Below are positions 48,905 through 59,010 of a stretch of 64,000 nt of DNA, piece after piece (position 1 is the stretch's first letter; every line of letters begins with the position of its first letter). Under the pieces are notes generated by a model. The model was not told where the DNA came from, ran no database searches, and worked only from the letters and a program-made list of their open reading frames with translations. The translations under genes and the position numbers were made by a program. Origin of the DNA: Acetivibrio thermocellus ATCC 27405 (GTDB lineage: Bacteria; Bacillota; Clostridia; Acetivibrionales; Acetivibrionaceae). The stretch lies in assembly GCF_000015865.1 (NCBI RefSeq), contig NC_009012.1, positions 2,659,081 through 2,723,080 on the forward strand, in the 5' to 3' direction.

Positions 48905-49724
48905 TCTCAAATAGCCAATATACTATTCTCTCAAACGGATTCATTGCAAGCCAGGATAAATCCTCCGAATAGATAATGTCTTTGTAAATATCTTTCAGCT
49001 GATTGGCCATGCATGGTACGGAATCAGTAAAGTCCATGGCATCCAGGCTGGTATGGGCGTTGCCGTAAATGCCCATTATACATTCCCCATTTAACGCATC
49101 ATATTCCCGTATAAAATTTTCCACCATTTTGTTTTCACGATATACATCATCGGAGTTTTCATAATAATATTTACCTTGTTTTACTGCTTCATGCGCCAAC
49201 CTATATTTTTCTGAGTCTTTTAAATTATTTTCTTCAAGATACTTCAAAAATCGTTGGCCGGTAGTATCGTATTGATGACCGACATCCGTGCCGTGGAAAA
49301 TTGTTTCAGGACAGTTACTTTTTATCTTCTTGTAAAACTCTTTAGTATAAGGATTATATAAAGCAGTACCAATCCAATCATTGTAAAGCTCATCTAAAAT
49401 TTCATCACTGTCCGATTTCATCCAGATGTTCAAGAACTCCGCGGTGTAATAAGGTAGTTCGACAAACAAATGCCTCATATTTTTATTGTTATAGTATTCG
49501 TGCCACAACTCAAATTCTTTATCCATTATCTTTTTTACGCCGTGCTTTTCACCATAAAGATAAATCTTTTTTGAAGACTTTGATGAAGACTCAGTTTCAA
49601 CATTTACCGCAGAGTTTTCAGAACAAGCGGTAAATGTCGTTAACAAGGCAAGAATTATAATAAACGAAAAAATATAGCCATTTTTACTACTGCCAACAAT
49701 AAAATGCTTTTCCGTCAGTTTCAC
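48897..49724 (-). CDS. Lipoprotein with TraB/ChaN (Tiki-like) domain
   Basis: 275 residues from the GTG at 49724 (GGGAGG nine bases upstream). A signal peptide ends in a lipobox FTAC with Cys34. The domain has YLYGEKHGVKKIMDKEFELW near 55 and MGIYGNAHTSLDAMDF near the C-terminal third, the paired GE.H and GN.H motifs of the EreA/ChaN/TraB superfamily. Members are metal-dependent hydrolases or haem-binding proteins. It converges with the FtsH-like gene. Specific function unknown. Confidence 0.65.
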   Translation of the reverse strand: MKLTEKHFIVGSSKNGYIFSFIIILALLTTFTACSENSAVNVETESSSKSSKKIYLYGEKHGVKKIMDKEFELWHEYYNNKNMRHLFVELPYYTAEFLNIWMKSDSDEILDELYNDWIGTALYNPYTKEFYKKIKSNCPETIFHGTDVGHQYDTTGQRFLKYLEENNLKDSEKYRLAHEAVKQGKYYYENSDDVYRENKMVENFIREYDALNGECIMGIYGNAHTSLDAMDFTDSVPCMANQLKDIYKDIIYSEDLSWLAMNPFERIVYWLFEKK

Positions 49725-50048
49725 TCATTGGATCCTCCCACTCATTTTTTGTGCTTATCCGGAAATCCCTCAAATCATTTATCGGTGTTTTTTATAAAAG
49801 CCACTGCATAATTATTCAAGATATTGCCGCTGTTAAATTAAATTAAACAAATAAAATTATAGTATATCTAATCCAAAATATGCAATATAAAAGATAAAAA
49901 GCAAAATTGTTTTGTTTAAAAAATTTGTACTTTTTTGTTAAAATAATAACTATTTTATGTTGACAAAAATACTCAGATACGATAATTTATATTTATAACA
50001 ATGAATACATAAAATTATAGTTTTATAAAATTTTAAGGAGAATTTTGT
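49725..50048 (+). promoter_or_regulatory. AT-rich spacer with sigma-A promoter for the amino-acid transporter
   Basis: Plus strand TTGACA (49960-49965), 17 bases, TAATTT (49983-49988), giving a leader of about 55 bases. AAGGAG precedes the start at 50049. The rest of the 324 bases shows nothing else. Confidence 0.65.
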
Positions 50049-50912
50049 ATGAAAAAGAGTTTTATTTTTACCGTTATAATGCTGATGCTTTTTAGTCTTA
50101 TCCTCGCAGGTTGCAATTCGGACAGCAAAGTTTCAGGCGCCAAACGTGCCAAAGTTATTGACATTCAGTTAACCCAGGAGGAATATGCTTTTGGAGTTGA
50201 TAAAAACCAACCGGAACTGCTTGCAAAGGTAAATGAGTTTATTTCGCAAATCAAGTCCGATGGAACCCTTCAAAAAATAAGCGACAAATATTTCAGTGAC
50301 GGGGAACCTGAACCTGTTATATCTGCAGTGGAAGACAGCAGCAAAGACCAGCTTGTAGTTGCCACAAATGCGGCGTTTGAGCCTTTTGAATATACTCTCG
50401 GAGGCAGCGAGTATTACGGTATTGATATGGAAATTGCCGCACTTCTTGCAGAATATCTCGGAAAAGAGCTTGTAATCAAAAACATGGACTTTGATGCCGT
50501 TTGCCTTTCCGTAGGCCAGGGAAAAGCCGACATTGCAATGTCCGGTCTTACGGTAAAAGAGGACAGGAAAGAGTATGTTACATTCTCGGACACATATTAT
50601 AATGCTTCCCAAAAACTTATTGTCAGAGAAGACGACAATACATTTGACAACTGTAAAACCGCTGCTGATGTGGAAGCAATTCTTTCAAGCTTAAGCAGTG
50701 ATACAAAAATCGGTGTTCAGACAGGTACAACCGGCCAATTCTATGTTGAAGGCGATGAAGACTGGGGTTTTGAGGGCTATAATGTTAAATGCGTAGGTTA
50801 CAAGTCAGGCTCTCTTGCCGTTCAGGACATGCTCAACGGCAACATTGACTTTGTCATTATTGATGAGGCTCCTGCCGACAGCATAGTAAGAGCAATTAAT
50901 GAGCTTAACTAA
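50049..50912 (+). CDS. Amino-acid ABC transporter substrate-binding lipoprotein, apparently circularly permuted
   Basis: 287 residues with a lipobox LAGC (Cys22). Residues 34-82 (EEYAFGVDKNQPELLAKVNE, then DGTLQKISDKYF) match what is normally the C-terminal end of family 3 binding proteins. The usual N-terminal start VVATNAAFEPFEY comes only at 103, and the protein ends at FVIIDEAPADSIVRAINELN, where ordinary members would continue with the segment found here at the front. Canonical MSGLTVKEDRKEYVTFS and IGVQTGTTGQFY are present. Likely binds a polar amino acid. Permutation is read from motif order. Confidence 0.88.
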   Translation: MKKSFIFTVIMLMLFSLILAGCNSDSKVSGAKRAKVIDIQLTQEEYAFGVDKNQPELLAKVNEFISQIKSDGTLQKISDKYFSDGEPEPVISAVEDSSKDQLVVATNAAFEPFEYTLGGSEYYGIDMEIAALLAEYLGKELVIKNMDFDAVCLSVGQGKADIAMSGLTVKEDRKEYVTFSDTYYNASQKLIVREDDNTFDNCKTAADVEAILSSLSSDTKIGVQTGTTGQFYVEGDEDWGFEGYNVKCVGYKSGSLAVQDMLNGNIDFVIIDEAPADSIVRAINELN

Positions 50913-50946
50913 CTTAAAGGAATCAAAAATTTAAAGGAATTTAATT

Positions 50947-51657
50947 ATGGGGAATTTTGATAGAAAACTGATTAAGTTCTGGGAAATTTTTTATAATAAC
51001 AAAGGTTATATCAAAGTTCTTGAAGGGCTTAAGAATACACTTTACATTGCAATTTTGGGACTTGTGATAGGAATTATCATTGGTACGTTAATTGCTACTG
51101 TCAAAGTGATGCCCAAATACAAAAAATTACCCAGGATACTAAATGCGATATGTGATTTTTATGTTGGGCTATTCAGGGGAACACCGGTTGTTGTGCAGCT
51201 CCTGGTGGCCTATTATGTAGTTTTGCCCCTTCTTGGCATAAATTTGTCCGCACTTACCGTGTGCGTGCTGGTATTTGGTCTTAACAGCGGTGCTTATGTT
51301 TCTGAAATAATGAGAAGCGGCATCATGTCAGTAGACCACGGTCAGATGGAAGCAGGCCGGGCTCTGGGCCTGAGCTACCGCGTCACAATGCTCAAAATAG
51401 TTATCCCTCAGGCTGTTAAAAATATTCTCCCCACTCTGGGAAATGAATTTATAGCTTTGATTAAAGAAACTTCCGTTGTAAGTTTTGTCGGTGCTGCCGA
51501 TTTGTATGTCGCTTTTAGTTATATAGGCACAAACAGTTATGAATTTATGGTTCCATACCTTGCAATGGCGCTTATTTATATCGCACTGGTTATGATAATT
51601 GCATCTCTCATAAAAGTAATGGAAAGGAGGCTCAGAAAGAGTGATAGACGTAATTAA
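50947..51657 (+). CDS. Amino-acid ABC transporter permease
   Basis: 236 residues, five membrane helices, with [16 protein letters not shown] and the EAA loop [20 protein letters not shown]. HisM/GlnP family. Follows the binding protein and overlaps the ATPase gene by 17 bases. Confidence 0.94.
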   Translation: MGNFDRKLIKFWEIFYNNKGYIKVLEGLKNTLYIAILGLVIGIIIGTLIATVKVMPKYKKLPRILNAICDFYVGLFRGTPVVVQLLVAYYVVLPLLGINLSALTVCVLVFGLNSGAYVSEIMRSGIMSVDHGQMEAGRALGLSYRVTMLKIVIPQAVKNILPTLGNEFIALIKETSVVSFVGAADLYVAFSYIGTNSYEFMVPYLAMALIYIALVMIIASLIKVMERRLRKSDRRN

Positions 51658-52465
51658 TCTAAAGAAAAGCTACGGAGACCTTGAAGTTTTAAAAGGTATC
51701 ACGGTCAGTATCAAAGAAGGTGAAAAAGTTGCCATCATAGGTCCGTCCGGAAGCGGAAAAAGCACCTTTCTGCGTTGCCTCAACTGCATGGAAGACCCCA
51801 CAAGCGGATCCATTATATTTGAAGGTGTGGATATTGCAGATATGAGAGTTGACATCAACCTTTACCGACGTCATATGGGTATGGTTTTTCAGCAATTCAA
51901 CCTGTTTAATAATAAAACTGTTATTGAAAATATAATGCTTGCACCGGTATATTTAGGGATACATGACCTTAACGTAATGAAATTTAAAAATTTCTTTATA
52001 AAGTTTCGAAATATATTCAGTAAAGAAAAAAAGCCTCTGTATGAAATCAATACCACCCGTGAAAAAATAAAGGCAGATGCAAGAGAAAATGCCATGCGCC
52101 TGCTTAAAAGAATTGGGCTTGAAGACAAAGCGGATGTCTATCCGTCAACCCTTTCGGGCGGACAGAAGCAAAGAATAGCAATAATTCGTGCTCTTGCAAT
52201 GAATCCGAAAGTTATTCTGTTTGATGAACCCACTTCGGCCCTTGACCCCGAAATGGTAGGAGAAGTTCTTGACCTTATCAGGCAGCTTGCTGACGAAGGA
52301 ATAACAATGGTTATTGTAACTCATGAAATGGGATTTGCAAGGGAAGTAGCCACCAGAGTTTTGTTTATGGATGACGGCAGGATTCTGGAGGACAATACCC
52401 CTGAGGAAATTTTCTCAAATCCTCAAAATCCAAGAACCAGAGAATTTTTGTCAAAGGTATTATAA
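51641..52465 (+). CDS. Amino-acid ABC transporter ATP-binding protein with an insertion
   Basis: 274 residues: Walker [16 protein letters not shown] near 34, Q-loop [11 protein letters not shown], signature [11 protein letters not shown] and Walker [15 protein letters not shown]. Compared with GlnQ (about 240) it has about 35 extra basic residues after [13 protein letters not shown] ([17 protein letters not shown] region). GTG start. Confidence 0.94.
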   Translation: MIDVINLKKSYGDLEVLKGITVSIKEGEKVAIIGPSGSGKSTFLRCLNCMEDPTSGSIIFEGVDIADMRVDINLYRRHMGMVFQQFNLFNNKTVIENIMLAPVYLGIHDLNVMKFKNFFIKFRNIFSKEKKPLYEINTTREKIKADARENAMRLLKRIGLEDKADVYPSTLSGGQKQRIAIIRALAMNPKVILFDEPTSALDPEMVGEVLDLIRQLADEGITMVIVTHEMGFAREVATRVLFMDDGRILEDNTPEEIFSNPQNPRTREFLSKVL

Positions 52466-52487
52466 ATAGCACTGCCTGTCATTCATT

Positions 52488-53573
52488 TCAGATATAGTGC
52501 ATTATTTCGTGAAAAATGTTTGACAAAGGTACTTGAACATCAGCAAGTCCTGCTTCATAAATCACCTTCGGCATACCATATACAACGCAGGATTCCTCTG
52601 CCTCAACAATTACCTTCCCATTGTATTTTTTGACGGTCTCGCATCCGATAAGTCCGTCATTTCCCATTCCCGTAAGGATAACCGACAGCAACCGTTCTCT
52701 ATAGATAGGCGCCGCAGAATCAAGGGTTACATTAATAGACGGTCTGTAAAGCGTTTCAACAGCAGGACAGTCTTCCACCCTCAAAGCTATTACATTATCT
52801 GCTTTTTTATCAAGGAAGGTTTGGTAGCCGGCCGGAGCTATATAAATATTGCCGGCCTCAAGAATATCACCGTCTTCAGCTTCTTTGACGTGTAAATTAC
52901 AAATAGCGTCAAAACGCTCAGCCAGAGGCTTTGTAAACCCTGGAGGCATATGCTGCAGAACAACAATTGGCACATGGGTATCCTTGGGAAAACGTGGAAG
53001 AATGGACTGCAACGCGGAAGGCCCTCCGGTGGAGCACCCTATTATTAACAAGTCGGCCGATCCGGACTTCGTTTCAATGGAACTTTCCGGTTTGTTCAAA
53101 ATGTTTTCAAGAATCTCGGACATATTTTCAGAAGCAGTATTCTGTTCCCGTTCTTTATCTGCAGTTTTTCTTGCCTTTTGGGCAATAGCTTTCAACTTAT
53201 CCAAAAACTCCTTTATTATTTCCGGTTTCACATTCTCTTGCAGCAATGCACTTTTTAAATAAAAGTCTGCAGCACCCAATTCCAAAGCCTGAAAAGTCGC
53301 CTTTGGGTCCTTATCGGTTCGGTTACTCAACATTACAACAGGAACCGGACAAGTCCTCATAATCTCCTTTAAGGCAGTCATACCGTCCATTTCAGGCATC
53401 TCCACATCCATTGTCACAATGTCTGGTTTGAGCCTGTGTACTTTTTCTATCGCTTCAACACCGCTTCTTGCAATTCCTATAACAAAAAGCTGAGGATCCT
53501 TTTCTATTATCAAGCTTATACATCTTCGCATAAAAGATGAGTCATCCACCACTAATACTCCATACTGCTGCAT
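52488..53573 (-). CDS. cheB: Chemotaxis response regulator / protein-glutamate methylesterase CheB
   Basis: 361 residues. Receiver domain with DDSSFMR, phospho-acceptor Asp in VTMDVEMPEMDG and Lys in FYLKSA; then the esterase with Ser in IIGCSTGGPSALQ, His in VVLQHMPPGFTKPL and Asp in TGMGNDG. It removes methyl groups from receptors. The ATG at 53573 overlaps the cheR stop in TGATG; a TTG three bases up is less likely. Confidence 0.96.
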   Translation of the reverse strand: MQQYGVLVVDDSSFMRRCISLIIEKDPQLFVIGIARSGVEAIEKVHRLKPDIVTMDVEMPEMDGMTALKEIMRTCPVPVVMLSNRTDKDPKATFQALELGAADFYLKSALLQENVKPEIIKEFLDKLKAIAQKARKTADKEREQNTASENMSEILENILNKPESSIETKSGSADLLIIGCSTGGPSALQSILPRFPKDTHVPIVVLQHMPPGFTKPLAERFDAICNLHVKEAEDGDILEAGNIYIAPAGYQTFLDKKADNVIALRVEDCPAVETLYRPSINVTLDSAAPIYRERLLSVILTGMGNDGLIGCETVKKYNGKVIVEAEESCVVYGMPKVIYEAGLADVQVPLSNIFHEIMHYI

Positions 53574-54385
53574 CAATGCCTTTCTCCTTTCCGATAATAA
53601 AATGCCGAAGGTGTATATATTGTCTCAAATCCGGTATTCATTCCCGTTATGGTCTCTGCATGGCCTAAAAACAAGTATCCTCCTGCTCTTAACACTTTGT
53701 ACAAAGAATTAATAACTTTATTTATTGCTTTTGTATCAAAATAAATCAATACATTTCTGCAAAAAACTATATCCACCTCTCCAACCTTCTCCAATTTATT
53801 TTCATCCAGAAGATTCACACGGCGAAAATCCACCATAGCCCTTATTGAATCCTTAACCTTATAATCATCTCCAAATGAAATAAAATATTTGTCAAGTATT
53901 TCTTTTGGCATTGTGCGAAAGGAAAATGATTTTTTATTATACAATCCCCGTCTTGCTTTTTCCAAAACTTTTTTATCTATATCAGAAGCAATAATCTCAA
54001 CTGCGCCAGTTTCAAACAATCCGGTCTCTTCACTTAATATTGCCAAAGTATACGGCTCTTCTCCGCTGGAACAGGCTGAGCTCCATATGCGTAAAGGATT
54101 GTTTGGTGTACGGTCCTTGTACTTTGGAAGTATAACCTTTTGAAATTCTTCCAAAAGATTTTCCTCACGAAAAAAATAGGTCTCATTTACTGTAATAAGG
54201 TCAATAAGCGTGTCCCACTCTTTTGGTTCAACTCTTAAATAACCCCCGTATTCCCAGCACGAAAGACCCAGTTCTTTGAGCCTCTCGGATATTTTGCTTT
54301 CAAGAGAGGAAAGGTTTTTAAAAAAGTCAATGCCGCAATATTCATATATAAGCTCTGCCAATTGAATCAGTCCGAATGTATCCAT
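53573..54385 (-). CDS. cheR: Chemotaxis protein methyltransferase CheR
   Basis: 270 residues from the ATG at 54385. SAM site WSSACSSGEEPYTLAIL and DIVFCRNVLIYFD are present. It methylates receptor glutamates. GGGAGG lies 15 bases upstream, longer than usual. A TTG-started frame to 54451 would run into a stem-loop and is not preferred. Confidence 0.92.
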   Translation of the reverse strand: MDTFGLIQLAELIYEYCGIDFFKNLSSLESKISERLKELGLSCWEYGGYLRVEPKEWDTLIDLITVNETYFFREENLLEEFQKVILPKYKDRTPNNPLRIWSSACSSGEEPYTLAILSEETGLFETGAVEIIASDIDKKVLEKARRGLYNKKSFSFRTMPKEILDKYFISFGDDYKVKDSIRAMVDFRRVNLLDENKLEKVGEVDIVFCRNVLIYFDTKAINKVINSLYKVLRAGGYLFLGHAETITGMNTGFETIYTPSAFYYRKGERH

Positions 54386-54420
54386 ATAAATTTGTTCCAG
54401 CCTCCCTAATACAATCTGTG

Positions 54421-54439
54421 GAGAGGCATAATGCCTCTC
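54421..54439 (-). other. Stem-loop between the receptor and cheR genes
   Basis: GAGAGGCAT/ATGCCTCTC form a perfect 9-bp stem (54421-54429 with 54431-54439), no T-run, so it is probably not a terminator. It may lower cheR expression relative to the receptor. Confidence 0.55.
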
Positions 54440-54548
54440 CAATACAAACAATAATGGTTAAAGCTGCTTATCTTAACTATGGGAAAATGGGAGTTCATTT
54501 TTTTAGCTTCAGGCGTAATAAGGCTTTGTTTATGGGAAATTTGAAACA

Positions 54549-57500
54549 CTATTTTGCCAGTTCCTGTAATGCATCCATAATATCTTCCGAGTATTCCGAC
54601 AATTCTTTTGTCACCGCACAAGTACGCTCAACATCCTTGATATTGAGGTTTATAACACGATCTATTTCGGATGTGTATTTAGCCAGCTGTTCCACCTCAT
54701 TTGCCTGAACTTTGGCAGCGTCAGCCACTTCATATGCCTGAATGCTTACACCTTCAACGTTATTAATAACCCTGTCCGCATTTACTGCCTGTTCCTTCAT
54801 GGCTGCCGTAATCTGTTTTACCTGTTCACGGGCATTTGCAACACTTCTAATTATATTCTCGACACCATTGGCCTGTTCTTTTGTCACATTTGTAATCTGA
54901 GCTGCCTGGCTCGCAACATTTTCAACGGCGGTAACTATATTTTGTCCCTGTTTAGCCTGCTCTTTTACTGTGGCGGTAACCTGACGCATCTGCTCTCTTG
55001 CATTATCAATGCCTTTTATTATGTCTTCAACACCTTGAGTCTGCTCTTTTACTGCATTTGACACAAGTGCCGCCTGGTCGGTGACATTTTGGACAGATGC
55101 AGTAATGTCTTGTCCCTGCCTGGCTTGTTCTTTGACGGCAACAGTAATCTGGCGTACCTGTTCTCTCGCATTTGCAACGTTCCTGATAATTTCCTCAGCT
55201 CCTGCCGCCTGTTCTTTTACAGCCTGTGTAACCTGAGCAGCCTGGTTGGTGACATTCTCCACGGCTTTAATGACAATTTGTCCCTGCAAAGCCTGCTCTT
55301 TTACTGCAGCAGTAACCTGTTTTACCTGTTCCCGGGCATTTACCACACCCTTGATAATTTGTTCGACTCCTTGAGCCTGCTCTTTGGCTGCCTGGGTTAC
55401 CTGCGATGCCTGATTGGTTACATTTTCCACCGCAATCACAATATTTTGTCCCTGCTTTGCCTGTTCCTTTACTGCTGCCGAAATCTGTCTTACCTGTTCC
55501 CTGGCATTTGCCACACCTTTGATGATTTCCTCAACACCTTGGGTTTGCTCCCTGGCGGCCTGTGCCACCTGCGCCGCTTGTTTGTTCACATTTTCCACTG
55601 CAGCTACAATATTCTGTCCTTGTTTTGCCTGTTCTGCCACCGCAGCCGATATTTGTCTTACCTGTTCTCTGGAGTTTTCAATACCCTTTACAATATCCTC
55701 AACGGCCTTTGCCTGTTCTTTGGTTACATCCGTCACCTGTGCTGCCTGTCTTGTCACATTCTCTACCGCCGTTACTATGTTCTGACCCTGTTCCGCCTGT
55801 TCCTTCACTGCAACGGTAACCTGTCTCATCTGTTCTCTTGCATTTTCTATGCCTTTTATTATGTCTTCAACATCTTTAGCCTGCTCTTTGGTTGCCTGAG
55901 TAACCTCTGCAGCCTGTTTGGTCACATTTTCCACAGCAACCACTATGGTCTGGCTTTGTTTTGCCTGTTCTTTCATCGCTGCCGTAACCTGTCTTATTTG
56001 CTCGCGGGCATTGGCCACACCTTTTATTATTTCCTCAACACCGACAGTCTGTTCTTTTACGGCAGCGGCAACCTGAGCTGTTTGCTGTGTGACATTTTCA
56101 ATGGACTGTATAATATTTTGGCCTTGTTTCGCTTGCTCTTTCACCGCAACAGTAACCTGCCGTACCTGTTCTCTGGCATTTGCCACACCTTTAATGATTT
56201 CTTCAGCACCTTTTGTCTGTTCTTTGGTAGCCTGGGTTACCTGTGCCGCTTGATTGTTCACATTTTCTACGGCAGTTATAATATTTTGACCCTGTTTTGC
56301 CTGTTCCTTTACCGCCACAGTGACCTGTCTTACCTGCTCCCTCGCATTGGCTACTCCTTTTACTATGTTTTCCACACTCGCCGCCTGTTCTTTGGTAGCC
56401 TGGGTTACCTGCGATGCTTGATTTGTCACCATGTTCACAGCTTCAATAATCTTCATGCTGCCCTTGTTCTGTTCTTCGGTGGCGGCAGTTATCTGACGGA
56501 TTTCCATATTTACATTTTCTATTCCCTCAACTATCTTTTCAATGGCTTTGCCCGCCTCGTCACTTAACTTTGAACCATGTTCGACCTTTTGAGTACCAAC
56601 TTCTATAGCCTTGATGGCCTGACTTGTTTCCCCCTGAATACCTTTTATGAGTTCAGATATTTCCTTTGTTGCCGTAGCAGTCCGTTCAGCCAGCTTTCTC
56701 ACCTCGTCGGCAACAACCGCAAATCCCTTGCCGTGTTCTCCGGCCCTTGCAGCCTCAATGGCCGCGTTCAGTGCAAGAAGATTTGTCTGCTCGGCAATAT
56801 CATCAATGACTTCGATGATACTGCCTATTTTTTCGGAGCTCTTCCCAAGGCCATTTATAACATCCTCCGCACGATGAATAACTTCCGATATGTCTTTAAT
56901 AGCCACCAATGTGTCAGCCACTGCCTTTTGACCCTCTATGGCATCACTTCTCACTTTTTCACTTAACTTATTTACATTCTGCGCATTCTGGGCAACCTGG
57001 CTTATAGAAGCCGCCATGTTTTCAACCACTTGGGATGTTTCATGGGCGGATTTTTGAAGCTGTTCGGCATTTCCGGCAACACCTTGGATTGATTTGCCCA
57101 TTTCTTCTATCGAAGAAGATATTTCTTCAACCGACTGGGCTGTACTTTCCGCATTGCCGGCCACCTGCTGAATGGAAGCCACAATTTCCTGTATTGCCGC
57201 CGACGCCTCGTCAGCAGAAACTTTCAGGTTTTCTGCATTGCCTGCCACACCTTTGATGGACTTACCCATCTGTTCTATGGAAGAGGATATTTGCTCTATG
57301 GAACTTGCTGTGCTTTCAGCATTGTCCGATACCTGTTGGATGGATGCCACCATTTCCTGTATTGCAGCAGCGGATTCGTCTGCCGAACCCTTTAGGCTGT
57401 CGGCATTGCCTGCAACACCTTTTATGGATTTTCCCATTTGCTCTATGGAAGATGATATTTGCTCCACAGAACTTGCCGTGCTCTCTGCGTTACCTGCCAC

Positions 57501-58976
57501 CTGCTGGATGGACGCAACTATCTCCTGTATCGCAGCAGCAGATACATCTGCCGAACCTTTTAAACTCTCGGCGTTTGCGGCTACTCCCTGTATGGATTTG
57601 CCCATTTTTTCAATAGACAAAGCGATTTCTTCAACCGATTTGGCCGTACTTTCGCTGTTTCCTGCCACCTGCTGGATGGAACTTATTATTTTCTGCACCG
57701 CTGCTGACGCTTCTTCCGCCGAACCCGTCAAACTTTCAGCATTACCTGCCACACCTTTGATGGACTTACTCATCTGTTCAATAGACGATGAAATCTGCTC
57801 TACAGAGCTTGCAGTACTTTCCGCGTTGCCTGCCACTTGTTGAATGGACGCAACTATCTCCTGTATCGCCGCCGTCGCTTCATCAGCCGAACCTTTCAGA
57901 CTTTCGGCGTTTCCTGCCACTCCTTTGATGGATTTACCCATTTGCTCTATGGAAGATGATATTTGTTCTACGGAGCTTGATGTGCTTTCGCTGTTTCCCG
58001 CCACCTGCTGGATTGACGCTACAATCTCCTGTATCGCTGCTGATGCTTCCTGTGCCGATCCTGACATACTTTCAGCATTGCCTGCCACTCCTTTGATGGA
58101 TTTACCCATTTGCTCTATGGAAGATGATATCTGCTCTATGGAGCTTGCAGTACTTTCGGCATTTCCCGCTACCTGTTGGATTGACGCAACGATTGAATGA
58201 ATGGCATTTGTTGCTTCCGCCGCCGAATTTGAAAGACTCTCCGCATTTACGGCAACTCCATTGATAGATCTTCCCATCTGCTCTATGGAAGACGATATTT
58301 GTTCTATGGAGTTTGCGGTACTTTCACTGTTTCCCGCTACCTGCTGGATGGAAGCGGCCATTTCCTGAACCGCCGCTGTAGCTTCTCTGGCTGAACCGGT
58401 AAGACTCTCGGCATTTCCTGCCACACCCTTTATTGATTTGCCCATCTGTTCAATAGAAGATGAAATTTGCTCAACAGAACTTGCAGTACTTTCGGCATTA
58501 CCTGCCACCTGTTGAATGGAGCCGACTATCTCCTGTATGGCCGCCGACATTTCTTCGGCAGAACGCGTCAGGCTTTCAGCATTACCGGCAACACCTTTGA
58601 CTGATTTTCCCATCTGCTCAATGGAGACAGATATTTCTTCTACCGACTTTGCGGTACTTTCACTATTTCCTGCAACTTGCTTTATTACAACAACCATATC
58701 TTCAAGGGATTTTTTGGACTGTCCGGCAAGCTCCTTCAGCTTTTCGGCATTTTTAACAACACCGTTAATTGACTGTGAAAGTCTTTCCGTCATTGAGTTT
58801 GTTGAATCAACGGCTGAAGATTGTTCATTTGCACCTTTTGCAACCTGCTCAGTGATATTGGACAAATCCTTTAGCCTTTCATCGAGTTTTTTGGCAGAGC
58901 TAGCCGCTTTATACACTTTCTCAGAAAGTTCCGAATTTTTCACAAATTTGAGAGCCACATCTTTTTTGAATCCCAT
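54549..58976 (-). CDS. Giant soluble methyl-accepting chemotaxis receptor (repeat-extended coiled coil)
   Basis: 1475 residues from the ATG at 58976 (AGGAGG eight bases upstream; TTG at 58982 is too close). No membrane helix or sensor domain. Residues about 98-657 are ten copies of a 56-residue, eight-heptad unit (typified by [20 protein letters not shown]). The signalling tip [20 protein letters not shown] is near 727-746. Residues about 823-1382 are ten copies of a second 56-residue unit (typified by [18 protein letters not shown]), with a degenerate eleventh. Equal arms allow the antiparallel bundle of normal receptors but roughly 640 residues long per arm. Lies between cheA and cheR. Confidence 0.95.
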   Translation of the reverse strand: MGFKKDVALKFVKNSELSEKVYKAASSAKKLDERLKDLSNITEQVAKGANEQSSAVDSTNSMTERLSQSINGVVKNAEKLKELAGQSKKSLEDMVVVIKQVAGNSESTAKSVEEISVSIEQMGKSVKGVAGNAESLTRSAEEMSAAIQEIVGSIQQVAGNAESTASSVEQISSSIEQMGKSIKGVAGNAESLTGSAREATAAVQEMAASIQQVAGNSESTANSIEQISSSIEQMGRSINGVAVNAESLSNSAAEATNAIHSIVASIQQVAGNAESTASSIEQISSSIEQMGKSIKGVAGNAESMSGSAQEASAAIQEIVASIQQVAGNSESTSSSVEQISSSIEQMGKSIKGVAGNAESLKGSADEATAAIQEIVASIQQVAGNAESTASSVEQISSSIEQMSKSIKGVAGNAESLTGSAEEASAAVQKIISSIQQVAGNSESTAKSVEEIALSIEKMGKSIQGVAANAESLKGSADVSAAAIQEIVASIQQVAGNAESTASSVEQISSSIEQMGKSIKGVAGNADSLKGSADESAAAIQEMVASIQQVSDNAESTASSIEQISSSIEQMGKSIKGVAGNAENLKVSADEASAAIQEIVASIQQVAGNAESTAQSVEEISSSIEEMGKSIQGVAGNAEQLQKSAHETSQVVENMAASISQVAQNAQNVNKLSEKVRSDAIEGQKAVADTLVAIKDISEVIHRAEDVINGLGKSSEKIGSIIEVIDDIAEQTNLLALNAAIEAARAGEHGKGFAVVADEVRKLAERTATATKEISELIKGIQGETSQAIKAIEVGTQKVEHGSKLSDEAGKAIEKIVEGIENVNMEIRQITAATEEQNKGSMKIIEAVNMVTNQASQVTQATKEQAASVENIVKGVANAREQVRQVTVAVKEQAKQGQNIITAVENVNNQAAQVTQATKEQTKGAEEIIKGVANAREQVRQVTVAVKEQAKQGQNIIQSIENVTQQTAQVAAAVKEQTVGVEEIIKGVANAREQIRQVTAAMKEQAKQSQTIVVAVENVTKQAAEVTQATKEQAKDVEDIIKGIENAREQMRQVTVAVKEQAEQGQNIVTAVENVTRQAAQVTDVTKEQAKAVEDIVKGIENSREQVRQISAAVAEQAKQGQNIVAAVENVNKQAAQVAQAAREQTQGVEEIIKGVANAREQVRQISAAVKEQAKQGQNIVIAVENVTNQASQVTQAAKEQAQGVEQIIKGVVNAREQVKQVTAAVKEQALQGQIVIKAVENVTNQAAQVTQAVKEQAAGAEEIIRNVANAREQVRQITVAVKEQARQGQDITASVQNVTDQAALVSNAVKEQTQGVEDIIKGIDNAREQMRQVTATVKEQAKQGQNIVTAVENVASQAAQITNVTKEQANGVENIIRSVANAREQVKQITAAMKEQAVNADRVINNVEGVSIQAYEVADAAKVQANEVEQLAKYTSEIDRVINLNIKDVERTCAVTKELSEYSEDIMDALQELAK
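54831..56510 (-). repeat. Ten 168-bp repeats encoding the receptor C-terminal arm
   Basis: Tandem units of 168 bp (56 codons), each starting in REQVRQ or a variant; the first unit (next to the tip) is degenerate and an eleventh partial unit follows. Confidence 0.9.
57006..58685 (-). repeat. Ten 168-bp repeats encoding the receptor N-terminal arm
   Basis: Tandem units of 168 bp (56 codons), each starting IQQVAGN or close to it. The sequence differs from that of the C-terminal arm, so the two arrays expanded separately. Confidence 0.92.
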
Positions 58977-59010
58977 AGACAATGCCTCCTATTTTATGTT
59001 TTTGAAGTAG

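Noticed and set aside
55089-56567. Long plus-strand open frame of 492 codons across the receptor gene
   Set aside because: It is the antisense shadow of the 168-bp repeats; low-complexity Cys/Leu/Phe-rich product, no ribosome site.
54831-58685. Regular repeats that could suggest a CRISPR array
   Set aside because: Units are contiguous 168-bp in-frame coding repeats with no spacers.
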